Shown here: positions 1-8,505 of the stretch, in pieces
How positions within the stretch are numbered: the stretch's first letter is position 1
Layout: every line of letters begins with the position of its first letter
Assembly: GCA_021794255.1 (NCBI GenBank)
Contig: JAJYRF010000100.1
Coordinates: 1 to 16,043 of the forward strand
Length of the DNA stretch: 16,043 bases
Source of the DNA: a bacterium
Lineage (GTDB): Bacteria > SZUA-79 > Acidulodesulfobacterales > Acidulodesulfobacteraceae
Direction: 5' to 3'
Notes under the pieces: model-generated
Databases searched by the model: none
Seen by the model: the letters and a program-made list of their open reading frames with translations, nothing else
What the model was told of the DNA's origin: nothing
Position numbers and translations under genes: made by a program

Positions 1-89
1 TCTTTTAATATATAATATAAAAATAAACATAAATTATACATATATATAATATAAAACATAAATATATATATAATATAATATATAATATA

Positions 90-128
90 TATATATGCAT
101 TATATTATAAATATATAATGCATATATA
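90..128. repeat. Perfect 16-bp inverted repeat upstream of lon
   Basis: The arm TATATATGCATTATAT (90-105) is exactly complementary in reverse to ATATAATGCATATATA (113-128), with a 7-base loop. Each arm contains the GC-bearing core TGCA, so this is more than simple AT alternation. It ends about 90 bases before the lon ATG. It could be an operator, the terminator of an upstream gene, or a cruciform-prone site; there is no way to choose from sequence. Confidence 0.6.
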
Positions 129-134
129 AAACAA

Positions 135-151
135 TTAGGATAGAATCCTAA
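135..151. promoter_or_regulatory. Short dyad (possible operator) before lon
   Basis: TTAGGA (135-140) and TCCTAA (146-151) form a 6-bp dyad around TAGAA, followed by a T-rich stretch. The site lies about 70 bases upstream of the lon start. It does not match the CIRCE heat-shock element, which has 9-bp arms and a 9-base spacer. It may be a repressor site or a weak terminator. Confidence 0.35.
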
Positions 152-219
152 ATTATATTTTTATTCTATTGTTTATTATATTTTTTTTATTTACACTAAT
201 TTACAGGAGATATATTTAT

Positions 220-2763
220 ATGACAATTATAACTAATTTTAACTATGTAAACAGTTTAAAAAGCAGCGATGACGATATTATCGTCAGCAGAGGCGAAAAC
301 AATGACCAAATGGGTTCACAGGAAGAAATTAAAATACCTGATGTTATACCAATGCTGCCTATAAGAGATATTGTAGTTTTTCCGTTTATGATAATACCTC
401 TTTTTGTAGGCAGAGAAGCTTCTATTAAAGCTGTTGACGAAGCCTTATCTAAAGACAGGCTGATACTTTTATCCGCTCAAAAAGATATAGTAGTTGAAGA
501 ACCGACGCAAAACGACATATTTGAGACAGGCACCATTGCAATGATAATGAAAATGCTTAAATTGCCCGACGGAAGAGTAAAAATATTAGTGCAGGGAATT
601 TCTAAAGCTAAGATAGAAAGCTATGTGCAGGTAAAACCATTTTATCTTGTAAAAATATCAAAAATTAAAGAAGAGCTTGTAACTGAGATAACACCTGCAA
701 TTGACGCATTAATGCGCAATGTAAAAGAACAGCTTGAAAAATATGTTTCACTTGGGAGAATGCCGTCTCAAGATATACTTATAATACTTGAAAATATTAA
801 TAATCCGGGGAGACTTGCGGATATTGTCGCATCTAACTTAGGTTTAAAAGTAGAAGAATCCCAGAAAATCTTGCAGGAATTTGACGCTGTTGAAAGACTT
901 AAAAAAATAAATGACGTATTGGCAAGAGAAATTGAAATTCTTTCTATGCAGGCAAAAATACAGTCTCAAGCCAAAGAAGAAATGACGAAGACTCAAAGAG
1001 ACTATTTTTTAAGAGAACAGCTCAGGGCAATTAAAAACGAACTTGGCGAAACAGATGAAAAGACCCAGGAAATCAGCGAACTCAGAGAAAAAATAAGAGC
1101 TGCCAAAATGCCTCCCGAAATATTAAAAGAAACTGAAAAACAGCTATCAAGACTTGAGATGATGCATCAAGACGCGGCGGAAGCTTCTACGATAAGAACT
1201 TATATTGAATGGATTATTGATATACCTTGGTCTAAAAAGACTAAAGATAATTTAAATATTGAAATAGCAAGAAAAATACTTGACGAAGATCATTATGACC
1301 TTGAAAAAATCAAAGAACGAATACTTGAATATTTGAGCGTACGCAAATTAAATAAAAAAATGAAAGGTCCGATACTTTGCTTTATAGGTCCTCCCGGCGT
1401 AGGCAAAACTTCATTGGGAAAGTCTATAGCAAAAGCAATGAATAGAAAATTTATAAGGGTATCTTTAGGCGGAGTTCACGACGAAGCAGAAATCAGAGGC
1501 CATAGAAGAACGTATGTGGGAGCCCTGCCCGGAAGAATTATCCAGGGGATTAAACAAGCAGGCACCAACAATCCCGTGTTTATGATAGACGAAATAGACA
1601 AAGTGGGAACTGACTTCAGAGGAGACCCGTCTTCTGCGTTATTAGAAGTTTTAGACCCAGAACAAAACTTTTCTTTTTCGGATCATTATTTAAATTTACC
1701 TTTTGATTTATCCAATGTTATGTTTGTGGCAACCGCTAATGTAACAGATACTATTCCTTCTCCTTTACGAGACAGAATGGAAATTATCAGTTTGTCCGGA
1801 TATACTCTGGAAGAAAAAGAGAAAATAGCCGAGAAATATCTTATACCAAGACAAATTAAAGAAAATGGTTTAAAACCTGCATATATAGAATTTATGCCGA
1901 GCGCTACACGAACTATTATTGCAGGATATACCCGCGAAGCAGGCTTAAGAAATTTAGAAAGAGAAATAGGCACCGTTTGCAGAAAAGTTGCAAGACAAAT
2001 TGCGGAAAATAAAATAAAAAAATATATAATTAATAATAAGAATATTAGCAAATACCTTGGGGCTATTAAAATACTTCCTGAGGAAGAACGCACAAAAGAT
2101 GAAATAGGAATCGTGACAGGACTTGCATGGACTCCCGTAGGAGGAGAAGTGCTGTATATTGAGACCGTTCTTTCTAAAGGGAAAGGGTCTTTATCATTAA
2201 CGGGTCAGCTTGGCGATGTAATGAAAGAATCTGCTCAGGCAGGTTTAACTTATGCAAAATCTAAAGCTGATGAATTTGGTATTAAGGCAGACATTTTTGA
2301 AAATAATGACATTCATATTCATATTCCTGAAGGAGCAATTCCGAAAGACGGTCCGTCTGCGGGAATTTCTATGGCAACTTCAATGATATCTGCGCTGACA
2401 AATAAACCCGTAAGAAAAGACATTGCAATGACCGGCGAAATTACGCTTCACGGAAATGTGCTGCCTATCGGAGGTTTAAAGGAAAAATCTTTAGCCGCTT
2501 TAAGAGCTAATATTAAAACAATTATTATACCGGAGAGAAACAAAAAAGACCTTGATGAAATTTCTCCTTTTGTAAAAAAACATTTAAAATTTGTTCTCGC
2601 AAAAAATATGGACGAAGTTGTTAAACTTGCTATAATAGGGACGGATAAGAACTTGGAAAATAAAAATACTGATAACGGTATTGATAAATACGATAAAGAT
2701 AAAAAAGAAAATGAAAATATAACTAATAAAAAATCAAATACTAAAAATAAAGAAAAAAAATAA
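220..2763 (+). CDS. lon: ATP-dependent serine protease Lon (La)
   Basis: Cytoplasmic AAA+ protease that unfolds and degrades misfolded and regulatory proteins. The N-terminal substrate-binding domain spans roughly residues 35-235. The AAA+ module has Walker A GPPGVGKT at 390-397 and Walker B as FMIDEIDK. The C-terminal protease domain carries the Ser-Lys dyad: Ser713 in DGPSAG and Lys756 in GGLKEK, with the 43-residue spacing of E. coli Lon. I chose the ATG at 220 because AGGAGA (205-210) sits nine bases before it; a longer in-frame TTG reading from 169 lacks this support. The protein is 847 aa, longer than the usual 780-820. The excess is an N-terminal extension plus a Lys/Asn-rich low-complexity tail of about 40 residues. 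It is followed on the same strand by thiL after 171 bp containing a tandem repeat, so co-transcription is uncertain. Confidence 0.97.
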   Translation: MTIITNFNYVNSLKSSDDDIIVSRGENNDQMGSQEEIKIPDVIPMLPIRDIVVFPFMIIPLFVGREASIKAVDEALSKDRLILLSAQKDIVVEEPTQNDIFETGTIAMIMKMLKLPDGRVKILVQGISKAKIESYVQVKPFYLVKISKIKEELVTEITPAIDALMRNVKEQLEKYVSLGRMPSQDILIILENINNPGRLADIVASNLGLKVEESQKILQEFDAVERLKKINDVLAREIEILSMQAKIQSQAKEEMTKTQRDYFLREQLRAIKNELGETDEKTQEISELREKIRAAKMPPEILKETEKQLSRLEMMHQDAAEASTIRTYIEWIIDIPWSKKTKDNLNIEIARKILDEDHYDLEKIKERILEYLSVRKLNKKMKGPILCFIGPPGVGKTSLGKSIAKAMNRKFIRVSLGGVHDEAEIRGHRRTYVGALPGRIIQGIKQAGTNNPVFMIDEIDKVGTDFRGDPSSALLEVLDPEQNFSFSDHYLNLPFDLSNVMFVATANVTDTIPSPLRDRMEIISLSGYTLEEKEKIAEKYLIPRQIKENGLKPAYIEFMPSATRTIIAGYTREAGLRNLEREIGTVCRKVARQIAENKIKKYIINNKNISKYLGAIKILPEEERTKDEIGIVTGLAWTPVGGEVLYIETVLSKGKGSLSLTGQLGDVMKESAQAGLTYAKSKADEFGIKADIFENNDIHIHIPEGAIPKDGPSAGISMATSMISALTNKPVRKDIAMTGEITLHGNVLPIGGLKEKSLAALRANIKTIIIPERNKKDLDEISPFVKKHLKFVLAKNMDEVVKLAIIGTDKNLENKNTDNGIDKYDKDKKENENITNKKSNTKNKEKK

Positions 2764-2777
2764 AAACAATTAACAAT

Positions 2778-2832
2778 TAATAAGTAATAAGTAATAAGTA
2801 ATAAGTAATAAGTAATAAGTAATAAGTAATAA
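2778..2832. repeat. Tandem repeat, 7-bp unit TAATAAG, 7 copies plus 6 bases
   Basis: Seven exact copies of TAATAAG run from 2778 to 2826, followed by a partial TAATAA. The unit length is not a multiple of three, so TAA stops fall in all three plus-strand frames while the minus strand has none. It begins 14 bases after the lon stop codon. Perfect copy identity suggests recent slippage expansion (inference). Confidence 0.95.
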
Positions 2833-2934
2833 AACAATATATAAATAAATACAGAGAAATAAAACAAAATAAAAAATAATGAAATAAGGCAATATTTGGA
2901 AATAAAATAACAGAAAAGTATAAAAAATAAAAAT

Positions 2935-4011
2935 TTGGACGAGTCGAGCTTAATTTCTTATATCGAAAAAAATAGCCGTGAAAAACTTAGATTTAATAAT
3001 TCTTTATTGATTAAATCTATCGGAGATGATACGGCTATCTTTAGAGATAAAAACAATATATTAATTACATCAGATACGCTTACTGAAAATACCCATTTTA
3101 AAATAGATTACTATTCTTTTTCTCAGATAGGAGCAAAAGCGCTTCTTGCCAATATTAGCGATATAGCATCTATGGGAGGGACTCCAAGATTTTTTATTCT
3201 GTCATTATTGATTCCTGACTATTTAACTGAAGAAAACATAAGAGAAACTATTGACGGCATTATAGAAACAGCTAAAAATGATAAAATTTCTCTTATAGGC
3301 GGAAATATCTCAAAAGCGAGCGAATTTTCAATATGTATAACTTTGCTTGGCGATTATATTGATAAAAAAACTACCTTAAGATATTGCGCCCTGAATAACG
3401 ATCTGATATTTGTTTCTGGAAATATCGGCAATTCATGGCTTTCTTATTATATTATGGAAAATAAAAAACACATCGGCGAAATTACAAAGGAATTAAAAAT
3501 TGATAAAAATACAATTAAATTTATTGAAGATTTTGCAAAAGAAAATTTGATTCATCCTTCAAGAGTTAAATTAGGAAAAATTTTAGCAGCTAAAAAACTT
3601 GTACATTCTTTGACCGATATAAGCGACGGACTTTATAAAGATATTAATAATTTATTAAATAATAAAGATAAAAACTCTGAAGTTTCAATTATAGTTGACG
3701 ATATTCCTTTAAGCGATGGTTTTAAACATATTGTAAAGGTTTTAAATTTAAAAGATACGGATGTTTTTAACAATGTTATTTCTTTTGGTGAAGACTACGA
3801 GCTGCTATGGTCGACAAATCTAACTAATGTAAAGAAATTTTCTGATATTGCGAAAAAAGAAAAAATAAAGATTTCAGAAATAGGCTCTATAATTAATGTA
3901 TATAATAATAACGATAATGATACTAATAATACTAAAAAAACAAATAAAATTCACTTCATTTATAGAAATAAACCATTTTTTGTCACTCCTGCGACATTTA
4001 AACACATTTAA
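2935..4011 (+). CDS. thiL: Thiamine-monophosphate kinase ThiL
   Basis: Phosphorylates thiamine monophosphate to thiamine diphosphate with ATP, the last step of the cofactor pathway. Family motifs are present in order: GDDTA at residues 30-34, SDTL with Asp47, the Mg-binding ANISDIASMGG around Asp76, a GGNISK segment, TDISDGL at 227-233 and FGEDYELL. Length is 358 aa, against about 320-340 for the family. The excess is an Asn/Asp/Thr-rich stretch at about residues 321-338 (DNA about 3897-3950), which looks like a microsatellite expansion in a loop near the C-terminus. The start is the TTG at 2935. The frame is open only back to 2911, no ATG or GTG lies in that stretch, and no convincing Shine-Dalgarno is visible, so the start is less certain than the identity. 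No other thiamin genes are in the window. Confidence 0.93.
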   Translation: MDESSLISYIEKNSREKLRFNNSLLIKSIGDDTAIFRDKNNILITSDTLTENTHFKIDYYSFSQIGAKALLANISDIASMGGTPRFFILSLLIPDYLTEENIRETIDGIIETAKNDKISLIGGNISKASEFSICITLLGDYIDKKTTLRYCALNNDLIFVSGNIGNSWLSYYIMENKKHIGEITKELKIDKNTIKFIEDFAKENLIHPSRVKLGKILAAKKLVHSLTDISDGLYKDINNLLNNKDKNSEVSIIVDDIPLSDGFKHIVKVLNLKDTDVFNNVISFGEDYELLWSTNLTNVKKFSDIAKKEKIKISEIGSIINVYNNNDNDTNNTKKTNKIHFIYRNKPFFVTPATFKHI

Positions 4012-4075
4012 CTATAATTATAATTTTATAAATTTAAAATAAAATAAATGTTAAATATTTTATTATAATATAATT

Positions 4076-5047
4076 ATGAACCTACCTTTATTTATTTCAC
4101 TTTTTATTTTTTTTCTGATTGCTTCTTCCTTGTTTTCGCTTTCTGAATCTGCAGTCTTTTCTTTGACCCAAACTGAAATAGATGAATTAAATTTTAAAAA
4201 AAAATATAAAGCAATATTTCTTATTAGAAAATCGGCTATTTTTTTAATAATTATACTTATCGGAAATTTAACGGCAAATGTTTTAGCCGCAAGTATAGCT
4301 ACTTTAATTCTGAATAATTATTTTCATAATATACCTATTATTTACTCTATAATTATAATCTCTTTACTCTTAATAATTTTAGCCGAAATTATACCAAAAA
4401 TAATCGCATTAAAAAAACCCGTTGAATTTTCCCTTGCTATTGCAAATATATTTTACCCTATTACTATATTAATTGATTCAATAGCAAATAAAATAGGTTT
4501 TAACGATAAAATAATTCAATTAAGGAAAAATGAATTTATAACCAACGAAGAACTTAGAACTATTATTGAAATAGGTAAAAACGAAGGCGAAATCAAAGAA
4601 AAAGAATATGAATTATTAAAAAATTTTTTAAAGCTGTCATATTTAAAAGCCGGCAGCATAATGACTAAAAATGATAAAATATTTTCTTTAGATGTTAATA
4701 CTCCTGTTGTAAATGCTATTAATTTAATTGAAGAGAATCATTTTTCAAGAATCCCCATATATTTTAGAGAAAAAGATAATATTATAGGAATATTGCTTGC
4801 CAAAAATATACTATCTAAAGTATATACCGATATGGAAGAAAAAAGAACATTGAATTCGTTTTTAATTAAGCCATATTTTATTCCGTCATCAAAAAATGTT
4901 CTTGAGTTATTCAGGGAACTTCAAAAGAAAAAAATCCATATTGCAATAGTTGTAAATGAATATGGGAAAATGACAGGTTTAGTTACTATGGAAGATTTGC
5001 TTGAAGAAATTTTCGGCGAAATTGAAGACGAATATGATATCCAATAA
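4076..5047 (+). CDS. CNNM/HlyC-CorC family membrane protein lacking the CorC C-domain
   Basis: Inner-membrane protein of the family linked to Mg2+/Co2+ transport or efflux. It has an N-terminal DUF21/CNNM region (residues 1-140) with about four hydrophobic segments, SLSESA after the first one and AEIIPK at 103-108. Two CBS domains follow (about 180-310), ending in GLVTMEDLLEEIFGEIEDEYD. At 323 aa it stops just after the second CBS domain. The roughly 80-residue transporter-associated CorC_HlyC domain of most relatives, and of the next gene, is absent, and the following 166 bp hold no obvious remnant. The start ATG has no clear Shine-Dalgarno. It lies 64 bp after thiL and before a full-length paralogue on the same strand, so the pair may work together. 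Substrate and direction of transport cannot be read from sequence. Confidence 0.88.
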   Translation: MNLPLFISLFIFFLIASSLFSLSESAVFSLTQTEIDELNFKKKYKAIFLIRKSAIFLIIILIGNLTANVLAASIATLILNNYFHNIPIIYSIIIISLLLIILAEIIPKIIALKKPVEFSLAIANIFYPITILIDSIANKIGFNDKIIQLRKNEFITNEELRTIIEIGKNEGEIKEKEYELLKNFLKLSYLKAGSIMTKNDKIFSLDVNTPVVNAINLIEENHFSRIPIYFREKDNIIGILLAKNILSKVYTDMEEKRTLNSFLIKPYFIPSSKNVLELFRELQKKKIHIAIVVNEYGKMTGLVTMEDLLEEIFGEIEDEYDIQ

Positions 5048-5213
5048 ATTAATATAATATAGTAATATTTTATTTTATTTTAATAACATTTTTAGCTCTT
5101 TAATGACATTTATTTAATATTTTTTTAATAACTAATCACTTTTATTTTTTTATTTTTTTTATTTAATGTATTCTAATATTTTTTGATATTTTTTTGCATT
5201 TAAGTTAATTTAT

Positions 5214-6482
5214 ATGACAAATAACAATTATATTTTAAATTTCATATATTATTTTATTATAATTATTATTGCTATTTTTTTTGAAGGATTCTTTGCAGGT
5301 TCGGAAATAGGCATTATAAGTTATGATAAAATAAAAATAAAGCATAGAGAAATGCAAGGAAATAAACTTGCAGGTTTTTTAATTAAGAAAACTAAAAACC
5401 CTGAAAACATATTCGCTACTACTTTAATAGGCAATAATATTTCCAATACTACCGCAACAATTATTGCAACCACTGTTTTATTTGAATATGTTCATAAATG
5501 GACGCCGTTTGTAGTAGCAATACTGCTCACTCCTTTTATGATAATATTCGGGGAAATCATACCTAAGATGATTTATCGCAAATATTCCAACGCGCTAATG
5601 CTTAAATCAATACCGTTTATCGCTTTTTTCTCAATACTATTTTATCCGATTAATCTAATATTTATTGGATTATCAAAAGTATTAAATATTGTTTTCAAGG
5701 GTAAATCCAGAAATGTATTTTTAACAAAAGATGAATTAATTAAGGTTCTCACAATAAGTGGAAATATCGGAGAATTAAAAAATTATGAAAAAAAAATAAT
5801 AAAACGCATTTTTGAATTTGGAAAAAAAACTGCTAAGGATATAATGATACCTTTAATTAATATTGTTGCAATAGAAGAATCAACGTCTCTAATTGAAGCC
5901 CATGAAATAATATTAGAATCAAATTATTCAAGAATACCTGTTTTCAAAGACCGTATAGACAATATTTCAGGTATTGCTTTCGCCTTTGATATTTATAATA
6001 AAGAAAATAATAATAAAATTATTAAAGATATTGCAAAACCAGTATTGTTTATTCCTGAAACATTAAATATTTCCGTTTTAATGTTAAGAATGCAGAAAAG
6101 CCGCCAGCAGGCATCTATCGTGGTTGATGAATACGGGGGCGCCGCCGGTTTAATCACTTTTGAAGATATACTTGAAGAAATAGTCGGTGAAATAAGAGAC
6201 GAAACAGACGAAGAAGAATTTATGTATAAAAAGATAGGGGGAAATACTTATATTATAAATACAAGATTAAGCTTAGAAGAATTAGATGAATTATTAAGTG
6301 TAAAAATCAGCAATCCGGCAGAAACCGACTATGAAACTATTTCAGGATTAATTATGGATAGATTGGGGCGAATACCTGCGCCCGGCGAAAGATTCTTAAT
6401 AGACAATATGCAATTTACAGTAACAAAAGCAACCAATAAATCTGTAAAAGAAGTTACATTGACATACTTGCCGAAATTTTAA
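5214..6482 (+). CDS. CNNM/HlyC-CorC family membrane protein, full length
   Basis: Paralogue of the preceding gene with the complete family layout. The CNNM/DUF21 membrane region covers residues 1-160, with FAGSEIG at 28-33, IGNNISNTTA at 72-81 and the family GEIIPK at 113-118. Two CBS domains span about 200-325, including SRIPVF and DEYGGAAGLITFEDILEEIVGEI. The CorC_HlyC domain follows at about 335-420, with the typical DYETISGLIMDRLGRIP. Length 422 aa is normal for the family. The family is associated with Mg2+/Co2+ homeostasis; older names such as hemolysin C are misleading. The start ATG lies in T-rich DNA without a clear Shine-Dalgarno. The 166-bp gap upstream is T-rich and shows nothing else. 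Confidence 0.92.
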   Translation: MTNNNYILNFIYYFIIIIIAIFFEGFFAGSEIGIISYDKIKIKHREMQGNKLAGFLIKKTKNPENIFATTLIGNNISNTTATIIATTVLFEYVHKWTPFVVAILLTPFMIIFGEIIPKMIYRKYSNALMLKSIPFIAFFSILFYPINLIFIGLSKVLNIVFKGKSRNVFLTKDELIKVLTISGNIGELKNYEKKIIKRIFEFGKKTAKDIMIPLINIVAIEESTSLIEAHEIILESNYSRIPVFKDRIDNISGIAFAFDIYNKENNNKIIKDIAKPVLFIPETLNISVLMLRMQKSRQQASIVVDEYGGAAGLITFEDILEEIVGEIRDETDEEEFMYKKIGGNTYIINTRLSLEELDELLSVKISNPAETDYETISGLIMDRLGRIPAPGERFLIDNMQFTVTKATNKSVKEVTLTYLPKF

Positions 6483-6620
6483 TCCAAAAATTGCCGATAT
6501 AAATTATTAAAAATTATAATAACATCAGGAAAAGCGGAATAGTAGAATAAGAAACTCATCTGCAATTTTTTGGCTAATATAAATAGTTTATGCAAAAATA
6601 TATGTATAATATGTTTTATA

Positions 6621-6669
6621 AAGCGCAAATTATTAACATTAAATTAAATTAAATTAATAACTTGCGCTT
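6621..6669. terminator. Long inverted repeat between convergent genes, likely bidirectional terminator
   Basis: AAGCGCAAATTATTAA (6621-6636) pairs with TTAATAACTTGCGCTT (6654-6669), 15 of 16 positions, across a 17-base AT loop. It sits between the stop of the plus-strand CNNM gene and the stop of the minus-strand thioredoxin gene, where a shared terminator is expected. Neither flank has a strong T-tract, so intrinsic termination is an inference from position and stem. Confidence 0.55.
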
Positions 6670-6698
6670 GAAAATATTCACTTATATTTATTGTTGGC

Positions 6699-7034
6699 TT
6701 AGTTTGAAATAGCTTTGTCTATCATTTGTTTAAAAGCAGCTTTAGGAGCAGCGCCCACAATTTGATCTACGACTTTGCCTTTATTAAATAAAATTACTGT
6801 AGGAATTCCTCTTACTCCGTATGAACCGGGTGTAGCTTGATTTTCATCAACATTAACTTTACCGACTTTCAAAACATCGCCGTAATCTGCTGCAATCTCG
6901 TCAATAATAGGGGCTACCGCTCTGCATGGCGCGCACCATACCGCCCAAAAATCAACTAACACAGGTGTTAATGCTTTTAAAACTTCGGTCTCAAAATTGT
7001 TATCGGTAAAAGCTAAAACTTTATCTGAAGCCAT
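6699..7034 (-). CDS. trxA: Thioredoxin (WCAPC active site)
   Basis: Small cytoplasmic dithiol-disulfide reductant. The fold signature is complete: VDFWAVWCAPC with redox Cys34 and Cys37, Asp28 at the buried acidic position, and the cis-proline loop GIPTV with Pro78. At 111 aa it has family length. The active site reads WCAPC rather than the common WCGPC; the residue between the cysteines tunes redox potential, so reactivity may differ slightly. The start is well supported by a strong Shine-Dalgarno (GAAGGAGGA on the minus strand) before the ATG at 7034. It lies 110 bp downstream of the Mrp gene on the same strand, so the two may share a transcript. The symbol is given by homology; other trx paralogues may exist elsewhere. 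Confidence 0.95.
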   Translation of the reverse strand: MASDKVLAFTDNNFETEVLKALTPVLVDFWAVWCAPCRAVAPIIDEIAADYGDVLKVGKVNVDENQATPGSYGVRGIPTVILFNKGKVVDQIVGAAPKAAFKQMIDKAISN

Positions 7035-7144
7035 AAATAAATCCTCCTTCTTTAATTTTTATTGTAATATTTAAATATTCAATTTGATTTAATTATAATA
7101 ATATTTAATTTATACTTTAAATACTTTAATTGCTGCGAACTTCT

Positions 7145-8164
7145 TTAAACTCTCTGCTCCGCTCTTAAAATAAGCGCATCGGAAATCTTACTAAATACTG
7201 CTTTAACCTCATGATTTTTATCTTTTGTCATAAACGGCTCTCCCATATCAGACAATTCGCATATATCTTCAATTATCGGTATTTCACCAAGGAAATTTAC
7301 TCCTAATTTTTCAGCAGCTGTTTTTGCGCCGCCGTGTTTAAATATATCAGAACGTTTTCCGCAATGAGGGCATACAAAATAACTCATATTTTCAACTATT
7401 CCGAATACGGGAACATTAACTTTATCAAACATTCCCAAAGCCTTTTTTGCATCAATAAGCGATATATCTTGAGGCGTTGAAACAACAATGGCAAAATTTA
7501 TTGGAACTGTTTGAACAAGAGTTAACTGGATATCCCCTGTGCCGGGAGGCAAATCTACAACTAGAAAATCTATATCTCCCCATTCAACATCTTTCAAAAA
7601 CTGAGTTGTAACCTGCATTACTATCGGGCCTCTCCATATTGCAGGAGTATCTTCTGGTATCAAAAAGCCCAATGACATCAATTTTACGCCATATTTTTCA
7701 ATAGGAACAATGCGTTTATCTTTTGTTAATTCAGGCCTTTGGTTTATTCCCATCATCATAGGAATGCTCGGACCATACATATCCGCATCCATAAGACCTA
7801 CTTTTTTGCCCTGCTGAGCTAAACTGATAGCCAGATTTACGCTAAAAGTAGATTTTCCTACTCCACCTTTGCCGCTTGCCACCGCAATTATATTTTTTAC
7901 GCCTTTTATTGGAGATTGCTCGTCAAAAGGATTATTTCCGTGTCCTTCTCCTTCTCCATGACTGCTTCCGCATCCGCAAGACCCGTCGCCATGCTCATGG
8001 CTTTCTTCGCTGCAGCCGCAAGAATCTTCATCTTCATCATGATAATGTCCGTGATGCGCTTCTTCATTGCCACAGCCGCAAGAACTTCCGTCATGATTAG
8101 AATCTTCGCCGCGTTCACATTCAACGTCTTTATGTTCTTTATCTTTATCAAATTTTTTACCCAT
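7145..8164 (-). CDS. mrp: Mrp/NBP35-type Fe-S carrier ATPase with Cys/His-rich N-terminal extension
   Basis: P-loop ATPase that assembles [4Fe-4S] clusters and passes them to apo-proteins. The core begins near residue 86 and carries the deviant Walker A GKGGVGKS at 98-105, the DADMYGPS motif, DLPPGTGD, and the cluster-binding CPHC pair (Cys265, Cys268). What is odd is the first 80 residues. They are acidic and glycine-rich, with seven cysteines and about ten histidines, including three CGC triplets at 29-31, 49-51 and 63-65 and clusters such as HHGHYH. This resembles a metal-binding or metal-storage tail; its role is unknown. The ATG at 8164 follows AAGGAGA on the minus strand, at a rather short spacing of four bases. 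Neighbours are a radical SAM gene upstream and thioredoxin downstream, both on the same strand, which fits an Fe-S or redox theme. Confidence 0.93.
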   Translation of the reverse strand: MGKKFDKDKEHKDVECERGEDSNHDGSSCGCGNEEAHHGHYHDEDEDSCGCSEESHEHGDGSCGCGSSHGEGEGHGNNPFDEQSPIKGVKNIIAVASGKGGVGKSTFSVNLAISLAQQGKKVGLMDADMYGPSIPMMMGINQRPELTKDKRIVPIEKYGVKLMSLGFLIPEDTPAIWRGPIVMQVTTQFLKDVEWGDIDFLVVDLPPGTGDIQLTLVQTVPINFAIVVSTPQDISLIDAKKALGMFDKVNVPVFGIVENMSYFVCPHCGKRSDIFKHGGAKTAAEKLGVNFLGEIPIIEDICELSDMGEPFMTKDKNHEVKAVFSKISDALILRAEQRV

Positions 8165-8225
8165 AATGTCTCCTTAAGTTTGTTTTATTTATTATTTATA
8201 ATTTATTTAGTCTTAAAATCTATTT

Positions 8226-8350
8226 AAACATTTATATAATTAAACATTTATATAATTAAACATCTATATAATTAAACATCTATATAATTAAACATCTATA
8301 TAATTAAACATCTATATAATTAAACATCTATATAATTAAACATCTATATA
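8226..8350. repeat. Tandem array, 16-bp unit AAACATCTATATAATT, about 7.8 copies
   Basis: Seven full copies run end to end from 8226 to 8337, then 13 bases of an eighth. The first two copies read AAACATTTATATAATT and the remaining five AAACATCTATATAATT, so one C/T variant marks the array edge. There are no spacers, so it is not CRISPR. It ends about 60 bases before mrp in the direction of mrp transcription. Confidence 0.95.
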
Positions 8351-8382
8351 TATATATTAATAATATCATAAACATTTAAATT

Positions 8383-8404
8383 ATTCAAGAACATATTCTT
8401 GAAT
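8383..8404. promoter_or_regulatory. 9-bp dyad, ATTCAAGAA-CATA-TTCTTGAAT
   Basis: ATTCAAGAA (8383-8391) and TTCTTGAAT (8396-8404) are perfect inverted arms around CATA. The site is about 220 bases upstream of the mrp start and 102 bases downstream of the radical SAM stop. It could be an operator for mrp or a weak terminator for the radical SAM gene. No T-tract follows it on the minus strand, which slightly favours a protein-binding site (inference). Confidence 0.5.
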
Positions 8405-8505
8405 CCTGTATTATTTAATTATCTTTAAACCCGTGCCTCTTCTGTTAACTTTTATTATTTAAACACCTTGCAAACAAATTTAATCATTTTGAAAAATACT
8501 ATTAT

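Larger units (their letters stand above)
1..168. other. AT-rich non-coding region upstream of lon
   Basis: No gene is visible. The first 90 bases are almost entirely A and T with TATA-type alternation, so promoter hexamers cannot be told from background. Two inverted repeats in the second half are listed separately. The region probably contains the lon promoter (inference). Confidence 0.6.
8165..8505. other. 341-bp non-coding region upstream of mrp, repeat-filled
   Basis: No gene is visible between the radical SAM stop and the mrp start. It holds a 16-bp tandem array (8226-8350) and a 9-bp dyad (8383-8404), both listed separately. The mrp promoter should lie here; the AT-rich repeats prevent naming its hexamers. 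Confidence 0.7.

Noticed and set aside
169..219. N-terminal hydrophobic extension of Lon from an upstream TTG
   Set aside because: AGGAGA lies within that stretch, nine bases before the ATG at 220; the extension looks like translated leader and Lon is cytoplasmic.
2448..2867. Hydrophobic minus-strand frame over the lon end and the 7-bp repeat
   Set aside because: The repeat happens to have no stops on the minus strand, and the Leu/Tyr/Ile-rich product is a by-product of repeat translation.
7035..7144. Regulatory element between mrp and trx
   Set aside because: Apart from the strong trx ribosome site, only AT-rich sequence is visible.
7876..8227. Extra genes overlapping the mrp 5' region in other frames and on the opposite strand
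   Set aside because: The open frames arise from the biased Cys/His/Glu-rich coding sequence; they lack ribosome sites and recognisable protein features.
8226..8350. CRISPR array
   Set aside because: The 16-bp units abut directly with no unique spacers, and no cas genes are present.
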